A DNA stretch of 41,098 nucleotides from Polaromonas sp. (GCF_018780625.1 NZ_JADMJK010000029.1:1-41098), one strand, 5' to 3'. Shown: positions 21,892 to 32,622, counted from the stretch's first letter. Notes: a model not told the origin generated them from the sequence alone. Numbers and translations: made by a program.

Positions 21892-22649
21892 GCGGCTGCC
21901 GGGCGGCGCTGGCGCAGCGCTTCGTACAGGCAAACGCCGCTGGCCACCGACACGTTCAGGCTTTCGACCGCGCCCTGCATCGGGATGCGGACCAGCTCGT
22001 CACAGGTTTTGCGCGTGAGCTGGCGCATGCCTTCGCCTTCGGCGCCCAAAATCAGCGCCACCGGGCCGGTCAGGTCCACGTCGTAAATCGTCTTGGTCGC
22101 GTCGTCGCTGGTGCCAATGCACCAGATGTTGCGCTCCTTGAGTTCACCCAGCGTGCGCGCCAGGTTGGTCACCATGAAATACGGTACGGTTTCAGCCGCG
22201 CCGCTGGCGACCTTGGACACGGTGGCGTTGATGCCTGCCGCGTGGTCCTTGGGCGCAATCACGGCCTGCGCCCCCGCGCCATCGGCCACCCGCAGGCAGG
22301 CGCCCAGGTTGTGCGGGTCGGTCACGCCGTCGAGCACCAGCAGCAGGGGCTGGGCGGTGCCGGCGGCCTCCAGCTGCTCCAGCAACTCGTCGAGCGAGGT
22401 GACCTGCGCCACCGCGTCCACCCGAGCCACCACGCCCTGGTGGCCGTGGCTGCCGCACATTTTGGCCAGGCGCAGGCCGTCGGACTCGACCAGCCGCACG
22501 CCGGCTTCGCGGGCGCGGTCGGTGAACTGGCGCATGCGGGCGTCGCGACGCGACACATCGTAAAAAACTTCCAGCACCGACTTGGGTGCGGTTTTAAGGC
22601 GGACACCGACGGCATGAAAGCCAAAAAGAACTTTAGAGGATGAAGACAT
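21888..22649 (-). CDS. rlmB: 23S rRNA (guanosine-2'-O-)-methyltransferase RlmB (SpoU family)
   Basis: MSSSSKVLFGFHAVGVRL; LLLVLDGVTDPHNLGACLRVADGAGAQAVI; VALILGAEGEGMRQLTRKTCDELVRIPM; VESLNVSVASGVCLYEALRQR. Confidence 0.92.
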   Translation of the reverse strand: MSSSSKVLFGFHAVGVRLKTAPKSVLEVFYDVSRRDARMRQFTDRAREAGVRLVESDGLRLAKMCGSHGHQGVVARVDAVAQVTSLDELLEQLEAAGTAQPLLLVLDGVTDPHNLGACLRVADGAGAQAVIAPKDHAAGINATVSKVASGAAETVPYFMVTNLARTLGELKERNIWCIGTSDDATKTIYDVDLTGPVALILGAEGEGMRQLTRKTCDELVRIPMQGAVESLNVSVASGVCLYEALRQRRPAAA

Positions 22650-22737
22650 GCCGGGATTATCGCTGCTGGCGCGGCGGCAGCACTGTGCCAGCGCGCCGAT
22701 ACGGCTCAGCGCCATTGGCGCCGGAGCCGTATTTCCC

Positions 22738-23460
22738 TCAAGAATTGATGATCTTACCGGCCTCGATCGTGATGCGCCGCTGGCAGCGCGCGGCAATCGC
22801 CGGGTCGTGCGTGACCAACACCAGCGTGGTGCCCAGTTCCTGGTTGAGTTCAAACATCAGCTTCATCACGGTGTCGCCAGTGGCAAAGTCCAGGCTACCA
22901 GTCGGCTCATCGGCCAGCAGCACCGCTGGCGCCACCACAAACGCCCGCGCCAGCGCCACGCGCTGCTGCTCGCCGCCCGACAGCACCTTGGGGTAATGCC
23001 CCAGCCGCTGGCCCAGGCCGACGCGCTTGAGCATTTCAGTGGCCAGTTGCCGCGCGCCTTTGGTGCCCGACAGCTCCAGCGGCAGCATGACGTTTTCAAG
23101 CGCAGTCAAGTTGCCCATGAGCTGAAAGCTCTGAAAAACAAAGCCGACCTGCTGGGCGCGCAAGGCGGCACGGTCGTCTTCACTGAGAGCAAAAATATCC
23201 TGGCCGGCCAGTCGCACCGTCCCTTTTGTAGGGGTATCGAGGCCGGCGATGATGGACAGCAGCGTGCTTTTACCCGAGCCGGAGGCGCCGACAATGGCGG
23301 CGGTTTCGCGCGGCGCCAGGGCAAAGTCAATATCGCGCAAAATGGTCAACGTGCCCGTTGAGTCCGTCACCGACTTGAAAACATGCTCAACGGAAATAAT
23401 TGAAGAGAGGGCGGACGTTGCCGCAACGTCGCCAGAAACAGAAACCACAGGTTCAAACAT
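22738..23460 (-). CDS. ABC transporter ATP-binding protein (YbbA/LolD-like)
   Basis: VGASGSGKSTLLSIIAGLDTPTKG; LSGGEQQRVALARAFV; LLADEPTGSLDFATGDTVMKLMFEL; divergent from tesA-like gene. Confidence 0.9.
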   Translation of the reverse strand: MFEPVVSVSGDVAATSALSSIISVEHVFKSVTDSTGTLTILRDIDFALAPRETAAIVGASGSGKSTLLSIIAGLDTPTKGTVRLAGQDIFALSEDDRAALRAQQVGFVFQSFQLMGNLTALENVMLPLELSGTKGARQLATEMLKRVGLGQRLGHYPKVLSGGEQQRVALARAFVVAPAVLLADEPTGSLDFATGDTVMKLMFELNQELGTTLVLVTHDPAIAARCQRRITIEAGKIINS

Positions 23461-24199
23461 GTCAGCCTTATCAGAAAACTTGAAATTCACGCTGCCAGTA
23501 TGTCCCAAGCCTGGCCTTGCAAAGCGGATGCGCGGGCTAAAACCTTTTGGCGCGCTGCTGGTCGCGGCGCTGCTGGGCACGCCCTGGCTGGCGCATGGAC
23601 AGATCGCCAACGCCGCCGCCAAAACCACGGCCCCCACTGCCACGGTCATTTTGGTGCTGGGAGATTCGCTGAGCGCCGAATATGGTCTGAAGCGCGGCAC
23701 CGGCTGGGTCGCGTTGCTGGAACAGCAACTGGCTGCCAAACAAAAAAATGCTGTGAAAGTGGTCAATGCCAGCGTCAGCGGCGACACCACCTCGGGCGGA
23801 CGTTCGCGCCTGCCGGCCCTGCTGGCGCAGCACAAGCCGACGGCGGTGGTGATTGAGCTGGGCGGCAACGATGCCCTGCGCGGCCTGCCCATGAGCATGA
23901 CCCAGAGCAACCTGCTGGCCATGACGCAGGCCGCCAAAAAAGCCGGCGCCAAGGTGCTGCTGCTGGGCATGCAGGTGCCGCCCAACTACGGCGCGGCCTA
24001 TGGCGCTGAATTTTCCGGTTTGTTTACCCAGGTCGCCAAGACCGAAAAAGTCGCGCTGGTGCCCTTTTTCCTCAAGGGCATTGCCGACGTGGATGGCGCG
24101 ACCGCCAACTTCCAGGCCGACCGGATTCACCCCAACGAGCAGTCACAGGCCAGCATGCTGGCCAATGTGTGGCCCGAACTGAAGAAGCTGATCAAGTGA
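23459..24199 (+). CDS. arylesterase / acyl-CoA thioesterase I (TesA-like, GDSL hydrolase)
   Basis: ILVLGDSLSAEYGLKRGTGWVALL (GDSL); VIELGGNDALRGLP; DRIHPNEQSQASM. In-frame ATG at 23528 could be the true start. Confidence 0.88.
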   Translation: MSALSENLKFTLPVCPKPGLAKRMRGLKPFGALLVAALLGTPWLAHGQIANAAAKTTAPTATVILVLGDSLSAEYGLKRGTGWVALLEQQLAAKQKNAVKVVNASVSGDTTSGGRSRLPALLAQHKPTAVVIELGGNDALRGLPMSMTQSNLLAMTQAAKKAGAKVLLLGMQVPPNYGAAYGAEFSGLFTQVAKTEKVALVPFFLKGIADVDGATANFQADRIHPNEQSQASMLANVWPELKKLIK

Positions 24200-25254
24200 G
24201 CATTGAACGCATTTCCGCTGAGGCCGCACTCAGCCAATTAGGCCATTTCTCTGAAGTCATCGACGCCCGAAGCGAGGGCGAATACGCTGAGGACCACCTG
24301 CCCGGCGCCGTGAACTGGCCCAGCCTGCATGACGAGGAACGAAAAATCGTCGGCACCCGCTACAAGCAGATCAGCCAGTTCGAGGCCAAAAAGCTCGGTG
24401 CCGCGCTGGTGGCCCAGAACATTGCCACGCACATCCTGCGCGAGGTGCTGGACAAACCCCGGGAATGGCAGCCGCTGGTGTATTGCTGGCGCGGCGGCAA
24501 GCGCAGCGGCTCGCTGGCGCTGATCCTGGACCAGATCGGCTTCAAGGTCACGCTGGTGGACGGCGGCTACAAGGCTTTTCGGGCGGCGCTGGTGGCCGAC
24601 TTGCCGCAACTGGCGGCCCGGCACCAGTACCAGGTCATTTGTGGCACCACCGGGTCGGGCAAGACCAGGCTGCTGCAGGCCCTGGCCGCCCAAGGCGCGC
24701 AGGTACTGGACCTGGAAGGACTGGCGCATCACCGCAGCTCGGTGCTGGGCCTGATTCCGGGCCTGCCGCAACCGAGCCAGAAGGCCTTCGACAGCCGAAT
24801 CTGGGCTGCCCTGCGCAGCTTTGACCCGGCGCGCCCGGTTTACATCGAAAGCGAAAGCAAGAAAGTCGGCAACGTGGCGGTCCCGGAAGGCCTGATTGCC
24901 GCCATGCGCAGCAGCCCGTGCCTGCAACTGGACTTGCCCGAAGACGAACGTGTGGCGCTGCTACTGGAGGACTATGATTTTTTTGTCCAGGACATCGAAT
25001 TTTTCTGCGACCGCCTGGGCGCGCTGACCGAGGCGCGTGGCAAGGCAGTAGTGGAGGACTGGCAGGCGCGCGCGCGCAGCGGCGGCGTGGCGTCAGTCGT
25101 GCGCGAGTTGCTGGTGAAGCACTACGACCCGGTCTACCTGCAGTCGATGCGGCGCAATTTTGAGCAGTATGAAGCCGCCCGTGTCATTGCGCCCAGAGGC
25201 CATTCGGTGGCCGCCATGGCGGCGCTGGCGCGCACCATGCTGGCGACAGCCTGA
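24196..25254 (+). CDS. mnmH: tRNA 2-selenouridine(34) synthase MnmH (rhodanese + P-loop)
   Basis: FSEVIDARSEGEYAEDHLPGAVNWPSL; PLVYCWRGGKRSGSLALIL; GTTGSGKTRLLQAL; IYIESESKKVG-like segment; GTG start overlapping tesA stop (GTGA). Confidence 0.9.
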   Translation: MSIERISAEAALSQLGHFSEVIDARSEGEYAEDHLPGAVNWPSLHDEERKIVGTRYKQISQFEAKKLGAALVAQNIATHILREVLDKPREWQPLVYCWRGGKRSGSLALILDQIGFKVTLVDGGYKAFRAALVADLPQLAARHQYQVICGTTGSGKTRLLQALAAQGAQVLDLEGLAHHRSSVLGLIPGLPQPSQKAFDSRIWAALRSFDPARPVYIESESKKVGNVAVPEGLIAAMRSSPCLQLDLPEDERVALLLEDYDFFVQDIEFFCDRLGALTEARGKAVVEDWQARARSGGVASVVRELLVKHYDPVYLQSMRRNFEQYEAARVIAPRGHSVAAMAALARTMLATA

Positions 25255-25261
25255 CATAAAA

Positions 25262-25296
25262 AAACCCGACCCCACCGCTTTGGTGATGTCGGGTTT
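25262..25296. terminator. intrinsic (possibly bidirectional) terminator
   Basis: AAACCCGAC...GTCGGGTTT with flanking A/T runs between mnmH and a convergent small gene. Confidence 0.65.
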
Positions 25297-25344
25297 GACT
25301 GCGGGCTGAAGCCTACTGAACCAGTAGCCTTCAGCACCCGTAGT

Positions 25345-25524
25345 TCAGGACGCAGCCGATGGCAGGTCCGTCTGCGGCTCTGCGGGCGTGTCCGACGTTT
25401 CGGTGCCGTCATCGGGCGCGTCATCTGGCCTGCCTTCGCCTTTGCGCTTGAGCTTGTCTTCTTTTTTGCGTTTTTTCGCAAGCTCTTTCTGGCGCTTTTC
25501 GTAGGAATAATTGGGAGTTGCCAC
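25345..25524 (-). CDS. 59-aa highly charged hypothetical protein
   Basis: GTG start; VATPNYSYEKRQKELAKKRKKEDKLKRKGEGRPDDAPDDGTETSDTPAEPQTDLPSAAS; not in ORF track (below size cut-off). Confidence 0.68.
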   Translation of the reverse strand: MATPNYSYEKRQKELAKKRKKEDKLKRKGEGRPDDAPDDGTETSDTPAEPQTDLPSAAS

Positions 25525-25543
25525 TGCGTGCTTTCTTGAATAA

Positions 25544-26773
25544 TTAGCCCTTACTGTACTGCATTGCCATCAGCGCCTGGGCCAGGTCGGCCTGGAGGTC
25601 GGCAACCGCCTCAAGCCCCACTGAAAAGCGCACCAGTCCGCCCTGATGGGGCCATGGGGTTGTGCGAATGGCGGGCACGTCATAAGGGACGCAAAGACTC
25701 ATGGGGCCGGCCCAGCTGTAGCCCAGCCTGAACAGTTTCAGACTGTCGCAAAAATGGTCAATCTGCGTCTGGCTCAGGTCAGGTTTGAACACCGCGCTGA
25801 ACAGGCAGGCGGCGCCGGTGCAATCGCGCTGCCACTCGGCATGCCCGGGCGAGCCGGGCAAGGCCGGATGCAGCACGACCGCAATCTGCGGCTGGTTGGC
25901 CAGCCAGGCCGCCAGCTGCCGGGTTGCTGCGTCTTGGGCCGCGTAGCGCAGCGCCATGGTGTTCAGGCCACGCAGCACCAGTTCGGCGTCATTGCCGCTG
26001 ATGCCAAAACCAACGCGCATGTGGCACAGGTGGATCAGGTGGTGCAGCGCCTCGTTATTGGTCACCACCGAGCCCATCAGCACGTCGGCGCCGCCGCTAG
26101 GATATTTGGTCAACGCCTGCATGGACAGGTCAACGCCCAGCGTGAAGGCATTGAACGCCAGACCGGCGCCCCAGGTGTTGTCGAGGGCCGTGATGACGCC
26201 CAGCGGATGCGCCTGCCCCGGGGTCTGGTTGTGCGCCCGCACGGTGGCGACCAGTGCCGTAAGGTCGGGGAACTCCAGCGTGATCGAGCCGGGTGCTTCG
26301 AGCCAGACTAGGCGCGTTCTGGCGTTCAGTTTCGCCGCCAGATCGGCCGGATTCATGGCGTCATAAAACTGCAAACTGATGGCCCACCCCGCGAGTTCAC
26401 CCTGGGCGAAGGCCTTGTTGGGGCCGTAGGCATTGTCGGGAATCAAGACTTCATCGCCTGCCTTGAGCAAGGCCATGTCCACCAGCGTCACTGCAGCCAG
26501 GCCACTAGGCACCAGGGTGCAGTACTTGCCGCCCTCCAGCGTGGCGATGCGTGCCTCCAGGGTGAAGGTGGTGGGCGTGCCGTGCAGGCCGTAGGTGTAG
26601 CCGCTTTTGTGTTTCCAGTCGCGATTGCGCAAGGCCGCAACGCTCGGAAAGATGACGGTGGAAGCCTTGTGCACCGCTGTGGTGACGGTTTCAAACCCCG
26701 CGGGCGGGACGTAGGGGTGGTGAATCAGTTGGGTAGATGGGTCCGGAGATGGGTCGGTAAATAGGTCGCTCAT
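25544..26773 (-). CDS. metC: cystathionine beta-lyase (Cys/Met metabolism PLP enzyme)
   Basis: STQLIHHPYVPPAGFETVTTAVHKASTVIFPS; YTYGLHGTPTTFTLEARIATLEGG; ALTKYPSGGADVLMG (PLP Lys). Confidence 0.9.
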   Translation of the reverse strand: MSDLFTDPSPDPSTQLIHHPYVPPAGFETVTTAVHKASTVIFPSVAALRNRDWKHKSGYTYGLHGTPTTFTLEARIATLEGGKYCTLVPSGLAAVTLVDMALLKAGDEVLIPDNAYGPNKAFAQGELAGWAISLQFYDAMNPADLAAKLNARTRLVWLEAPGSITLEFPDLTALVATVRAHNQTPGQAHPLGVITALDNTWGAGLAFNAFTLGVDLSMQALTKYPSGGADVLMGSVVTNNEALHHLIHLCHMRVGFGISGNDAELVLRGLNTMALRYAAQDAATRQLAAWLANQPQIAVVLHPALPGSPGHAEWQRDCTGAACLFSAVFKPDLSQTQIDHFCDSLKLFRLGYSWAGPMSLCVPYDVPAIRTTPWPHQGGLVRFSVGLEAVADLQADLAQALMAMQYSKG

Positions 26774-26822
26774 GCGCCCATGTTAACGGCAGGCCCGCCC
26801 TGCCGCAGCCGGCTTTACGGTG

Positions 26823-27347
26823 CTAGATCTTCCACTTGGCCAGCAACTGGACAGGCGTCAGCGCATCGTAGCTCTCAAAAGGCTGATGAATCCACGGATT
26901 GGTGGGCAAAAACTCCACCGCATAGTCGGGCTGAAACGTGGACACGCCTTTGGTCCAGATCACCGCGCTGCGCAGCTCGGTGATTGGCTTGTAGTTGTTG
27001 CGCAACTGGTGAATCACGGCGTTCAGGGTTTTTCCGGAATCGGCCAGATCGTCCACCAGCAGCACTTTTCCTGCGATTTCACCCTTGGGCGTGGTGATGA
27101 AACGGGCGATGTCGAGGTTGCCCTGCAGCGTGCCGGAGTCAGCGCGGTAGGAGCTGGTCGACATGATGGCCAGCGGCTTGTCAAAAATGCGCGAAAGAAT
27201 GTCACCCGGCCGCATGCCGCCGCGCGCCAGGCACAGGATGGTGTCGAACTCCCAATCGGACTGGTGAATCTTGATGGCCAGTTTTTCAATCAGGTTGTGG
27301 TATTCGTCATAGCTGACGTAGAGATGCTTGCCGTCTTCGGTCAACAT
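26823..27347 (-). CDS. phosphoribosyltransferase (hypoxanthine/xanthine-guanine-type)
   Basis: DTILCLARGGMRPGDILSRIF; GKVLLVDDLADSGKTLNAVI (PRPP-binding motif). Confidence 0.88.
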   Translation of the reverse strand: MLTEDGKHLYVSYDEYHNLIEKLAIKIHQSDWEFDTILCLARGGMRPGDILSRIFDKPLAIMSTSSYRADSGTLQGNLDIARFITTPKGEIAGKVLLVDDLADSGKTLNAVIHQLRNNYKPITELRSAVIWTKGVSTFQPDYAVEFLPTNPWIHQPFESYDALTPVQLLAKWKI

Positions 27348-27353
27348 GAAATT

Positions 27354-27402
27354 ACTCCTGATTTAATAGCTGCCTGCGCCGGTACTCATTGCGCTGGCGG
27401 CC
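27354..27402 (-). repeat. 49-bp intergenic repeat, copy E
   Basis: Minus strand GGCCGCCAGCGC|AATGAGTACCGGCGCAGGCA|GCTATTAAATCAGGAGT. Confidence 0.65.
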
Positions 27403-27424
27403 TATTTCTCTAAAAATTCCGAAT

Positions 27425-28849
<1,425 letters not shown>

Positions 28850-28853
28850 TTAT

Positions 28854-30041
28854 TCATGCAGATTCCGGCATGGGCTGCAGTACCCAGTGTCCCGCAGCTT
28901 CTGTCAACATGCGGTCGCAGTCAAATTCACTGAGTTCGTGCTCGTGCCCGGGCAGTGCGCACACCACGGTTTCACCACTGGCACGCAGCCGGGCAATGGC
29001 AGCGCGCAGCCCGGCGTCTTCACCCCAGGGCGCGCAAATGGCAGCCCGCAAAGGCCGGGGTGGCAGCACGCGAACGAGTTCCTTCAAATCCAGGCTGAAA
29101 CCTGCCGCTGGACGGTTGCGGCCAAACACGGCGCCCACCTCGTCGTAGCGGCCGCCACGCGCCAGTTCGGCGCCCTGGCCATAGATTGCAAAGCGGGTTC
29201 CGCTGTAATAGGCGTAGCCGCGCAAATCAGCCAGATCGAAGCTGACCTTGACATCATCCCCATGGGAGATGTGGGAAGCCAGCCATTTCAAATTTTGCAG
29301 CGCCTCCTGCACGCCCGGCAGGGGCGGCAGGACTCTTTCAGCCTCAAGCAGGACTTGGCTGTCACCGTAAAGCTGCAGCAGGGCTTTCAGCCCTTCGCGC
29401 GCAGCCAGGGAAACACTGCCGTCAAGACGAGCGGTAAGGCTGCCCAGCGCACTGGCATCCTTGGCCGCCAAAGCGGCATGAATCAGCGCCATGGTGGACG
29501 CATCGACCTGCGCGCCGGCCAGCAGGCTGTTGACGATGCGCACATCCGCCATGTCGACCGACAGCGCAGTGACACCAGCGGCCCGAAGGCCCTCCAGGGC
29601 GAGCAACTGGGCTTCAAGATCGGCTTCAAGTCCGGCATGGCCGTAAATTTCTGCGCCAAACTGCAAAGGCTCACGGGTGGCGTGCGGGCGCTCGGCGCGG
29701 GTATGCAGCACAGGCCCGCAATAGCAAAGACGGGCCACGCCGCTGCGGTTCAGCAGGTGGGCATCGATGCGGGCGACTTGGGGCGTCGTGTCGGCACGCA
29801 ATCCCAAAGTACGGCCCGACAACTGATCCACCAGTTTGAAGGTCTGCAGATCCAGCGCTTCACCCGTCCCTGTCAGCAAGGACTCCAGATGCTCAAGCAT
29901 GGGAGGCATGACCAGCTCATAGCCGTAGCTGCGGGCGGTATCCAGAAACAGACGGCGCAACTCTTCGATGTGACGCGCCTCTGAGGGAAGGACATCGGCA
30001 ATTTGATCGGGCAATTGCCATGATGATGACCAAGCGGGCAT
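28854..30041 (-). CDS. hisZ: ATP phosphoribosyltransferase regulatory subunit
   Basis: HisS-like: [47 protein letters not shown]; located between hflC and purA as in many beta-proteobacteria. Confidence 0.9.
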   Translation of the reverse strand: MPAWSSSWQLPDQIADVLPSEARHIEELRRLFLDTARSYGYELVMPPMLEHLESLLTGTGEALDLQTFKLVDQLSGRTLGLRADTTPQVARIDAHLLNRSGVARLCYCGPVLHTRAERPHATREPLQFGAEIYGHAGLEADLEAQLLALEGLRAAGVTALSVDMADVRIVNSLLAGAQVDASTMALIHAALAAKDASALGSLTARLDGSVSLAAREGLKALLQLYGDSQVLLEAERVLPPLPGVQEALQNLKWLASHISHGDDVKVSFDLADLRGYAYYSGTRFAIYGQGAELARGGRYDEVGAVFGRNRPAAGFSLDLKELVRVLPPRPLRAAICAPWGEDAGLRAAIARLRASGETVVCALPGHEHELSEFDCDRMLTEAAGHWVLQPMPESA

Positions 30042-30224
30042 TGTGATTTTCTCGGGGGCTGTTAAAGAACAGATTTTACCGGGCTTGGAGCCGCTTTTTT
30101 CCCCGTCGCGCCAGCCAAGGGAAAGTCAACGACAAATAGAGGCGCCAGACTTGGCTTTTGTATAGCATCCGGACGGAGTGAAATCAGGTCCACTACGGAC
30201 GCGTCACGGGCTGCTGCAGCGCAT

Positions 30225-30257
30225 AAAAAAGGCTCCCCGTGGTGAACGGCGAAGCCT
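30225..30257 (-). terminator. intrinsic terminator downstream of hflC
   Basis: Minus strand AGGCTTCGCCGT-TCACC-ACGGGGAGCCTTTTTT: 11-bp stem with one G bulge and a T-run. Confidence 0.75.
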
Positions 30258-30292
30258 CTATTAAAACATCTGCCGCCCTTGCGCAAGGGCAG

Positions 30293-31195
30293 TTATTTTT
30301 TGGCAGGGGACGTCGTGCTGCTGCCAGCGCCACGCATGGCCTTGAAAAAGTCTGAAGACTGATCAACCACCATCACATCGCTTTTCTTGCCAAAACTCGC
30401 CTTGTAGGCATCAAGGCTGCGATAGAACTGCGCAAATTGCGGATCGCGGCCAAATGATTCAGCGTAAGTACGTGCCGCCTCGGCATCGCCCTCGCCCTTG
30501 ATCTTCTGCGCGTCCCGGTAGGCATTGGCGATGGTCACTTCGCGCTGTCTGTCGGCATCTGCACGGATTTTTTCACCTTCAGCAGCACCTGTGGACCGCA
30601 ACTCGTTGGCAACCCGCTTGCGCTCCGCTTCCATCCGGCGATAAACCGATTCAGTGATGGCCTCAACGTAATCGACACGGGTGATCCGCACGTCAATGAC
30701 ATCAACACCCCAGGCTTTGGTGCCCTTGACGACCTGCAGCACTTCTTTTTTCACATCAGCCATCAGCGCTTCGCGCTCAAGCGACAGCAAATCTTTCACG
30801 GTGCGCTTGTTGATTTCTGCCTGGAAGGCGTTGCGGACCACCCGATTAAGCTGGTTGGCACCGGCCCGCTCGTCCAGGCCGACGTTGCGAATGTATTCAG
30901 ACGGATTGGTGATGCGCCAGCGCACATACCAGTCAATCACGACGCGCTGCTTTTCAGCGGTCAGCATGGGTTCTGCATCCGTGCTGTCCAGCGTCAGCAA
31001 ACGCTTGTCGATATAGGAAACGTTCTGAAATGGCGGCGGAAGCTTGAAATTGAGGCCCGGCTCAGTGATCACCTCCTTGATCTGGCCCAGTGCATACACC
31101 ACGCCAAACTGGCGTTGGTCGACCACAAACAGCGTAGAAGCCAGCAGCGCCAGCGCTACCAGGAACGAAGAAACGATTAGTCCAACTCTGTTCAC
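30293..31195 (-). CDS. hflC: FtsH protease modulator HflC
   Basis: SPFH protein; GTG start with AGGAAG SD; STLFVVDQRQFGVVYALGQIKEVITEPGLNFKLPPPFQNV; DPQFAQFYRSLDAYKASF. Confidence 0.94.
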   Translation of the reverse strand: MNRVGLIVSSFLVALALLASTLFVVDQRQFGVVYALGQIKEVITEPGLNFKLPPPFQNVSYIDKRLLTLDSTDAEPMLTAEKQRVVIDWYVRWRITNPSEYIRNVGLDERAGANQLNRVVRNAFQAEINKRTVKDLLSLEREALMADVKKEVLQVVKGTKAWGVDVIDVRITRVDYVEAITESVYRRMEAERKRVANELRSTGAAEGEKIRADADRQREVTIANAYRDAQKIKGEGDAEAARTYAESFGRDPQFAQFYRSLDAYKASFGKKSDVMVVDQSSDFFKAMRGAGSSTTSPAKK

Positions 31196-31206
31196 TTTTT
31201 TCTTCC

Positions 31207-32622
31207 TTAGCGGGTTTCACGGTCGCGGGTACGGGATGCATCACGCGCACGCGCGTCAAGGGGCACGCTAGAGGCGGGCTGGGACGGCGCGGTCCCGGAT
31301 GATGGCGCAACGGCGCCAGCGGTCGCCGGTGAATCGGCACCCGCCACGCCGCCTTGTGCGGACATCTGCATGATTTTGTCAATCGGCAGGTATAGCAGGT
31401 TGGATCCCTGGCGTGATTCCACCAGTACCTTGGTCACGTTGGTGTACACCTGCTGCATGGCGTCGGTGTACATGCGGTCACGGGTGACCTGGGGCGCCTT
31501 CTGGTATTCGACCAGCACAGAACTGAAGCGTTGGGCATCGCCTTGGGCTTGCGCCGCGATACGCGCCTTGTAGGCATCAGCCTCCTCTTTCAGGCGCGAC
31601 GCCGAACCTACTGCACGCGGAATCACATCATTGGCGTAAGCCTGTGCTTCGTTCTTGGCGCGCTCACGCTCCTGGCCGGCCTTGAGCACATCATCAAAGG
31701 CCGCCTGCACTTGCTCGGGCGGACGTACACCGCTCTGCTGCAGATTGATGGCCACAACTTCCACGCCAACCTTGTAGCGATCAAGAATGGTCTGCATCAG
31801 CACGCGAACGCGTGGACCGATCTGGTCGCGCTCCTCAGCCAGTGCCAAGTCCATCTTCATTTTCCCGACTACCTCGCGGACGGCTGTTTCAGCCGCCTGA
31901 ACCACTGCACTGGCAGGATCCTTGCTCTCAAACAGGTAAGCACGCGCGTCACTCAGACGGTATTGAACGGCAAACTTGATCTCGACGATGTTCTCGTCTT
32001 CAGTCAGCATGGCTGAATCGCGCAAACCTGTCGCCTTGATCACCACATCACGGCCCACATCGACCGAGCGAATCTGCGTCACCACGACAATTTCATGCCG
32101 CTGTATCGGATAAGGCAGGCGCCAGTTAAAACCTGCCCCTACAGTGGACTGATACTTCCCGAACTGGGTAATCACGGCCTGCTGACCCTCCTGGACAATG
32201 AAAAAGCCCGTGCCCAACCAGATCAGGCCCACCACGCCGGCAATCAAGCCAACGCCGATACCCGCGCTTTTCATGTCGGGCTGAAACCCCCCGCTGCCGC
32301 CTCCTCCGGCGCCACCCCAATTGGGACCTTGACTGCCACCCTTTTTTCCACCGCCGAAGAGACCGCCGAGTTTGCGATTGAAATCACGCCAGAGTTCATC
32401 CAGATCAGGCGGACCCTGGTTTGGCCCCTGGCCTTGGGGACGGTTGGTCGGCTTTGGTGGCTGTTTTTCCTCGCGTGGCTGTTCCGGCCTGGGTTCTCCA
32501 GAAGACGCCTTGTCGTCATCCCGACCCCAGCGCGGGTCATTGAGGTTGAACATGCCTTGGGCGCGTTGTTTCAGCTGGCCTGGCAAAGCCGTCAACGTCT
32601 GCAGCACGGGATTCAGATTCAT
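31207..32622 (-). CDS. hflK: FtsH protease modulator HflK
   Basis: MNLNPVLQTLTALPGQLKQRAQGMFNLNDPRWGRDDD; Gly-rich N-terminus; FFIVQEGQQAVITQFGKY; SPFH domain. Confidence 0.94.
   Translation of the reverse strand: MNLNPVLQTLTALPGQLKQRAQGMFNLNDPRWGRDDDKASSGEPRPEQPREEKQPPKPTNRPQGQGPNQGPPDLDELWRDFNRKLGGLFGGGKKGGSQGPNWGGAGGGGSGGFQPDMKSAGIGVGLIAGVVGLIWLGTGFFIVQEGQQAVITQFGKYQSTVGAGFNWRLPYPIQRHEIVVVTQIRSVDVGRDVVIKATGLRDSAMLTEDENIVEIKFAVQYRLSDARAYLFESKDPASAVVQAAETAVREVVGKMKMDLALAEERDQIGPRVRVLMQTILDRYKVGVEVVAINLQQSGVRPPEQVQAAFDDVLKAGQERERAKNEAQAYANDVIPRAVGSASRLKEEADAYKARIAAQAQGDAQRFSSVLVEYQKAPQVTRDRMYTDAMQQVYTNVTKVLVESRQGSNLLYLPIDKIMQMSAQGGVAGADSPATAGAVAPSSGTAPSQPASSVPLDARARDASRTRDRETR

Noticed and set aside
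25530-25552. GAATAATTAGC string resembling repeat copy C near the metC-like gene's 3' end
   Set aside because: Only about 11 bp, no 17-mer or 12-mer modules, and it overlaps the stop codon; probably coincidental.
30062-30286. 74-aa minus ORF between hflC and hisZ (considered as a DUF2065-type protein)
   Set aside because: The sequence does not resemble DUF2065 and the ORF contains the hflC terminator hairpin.
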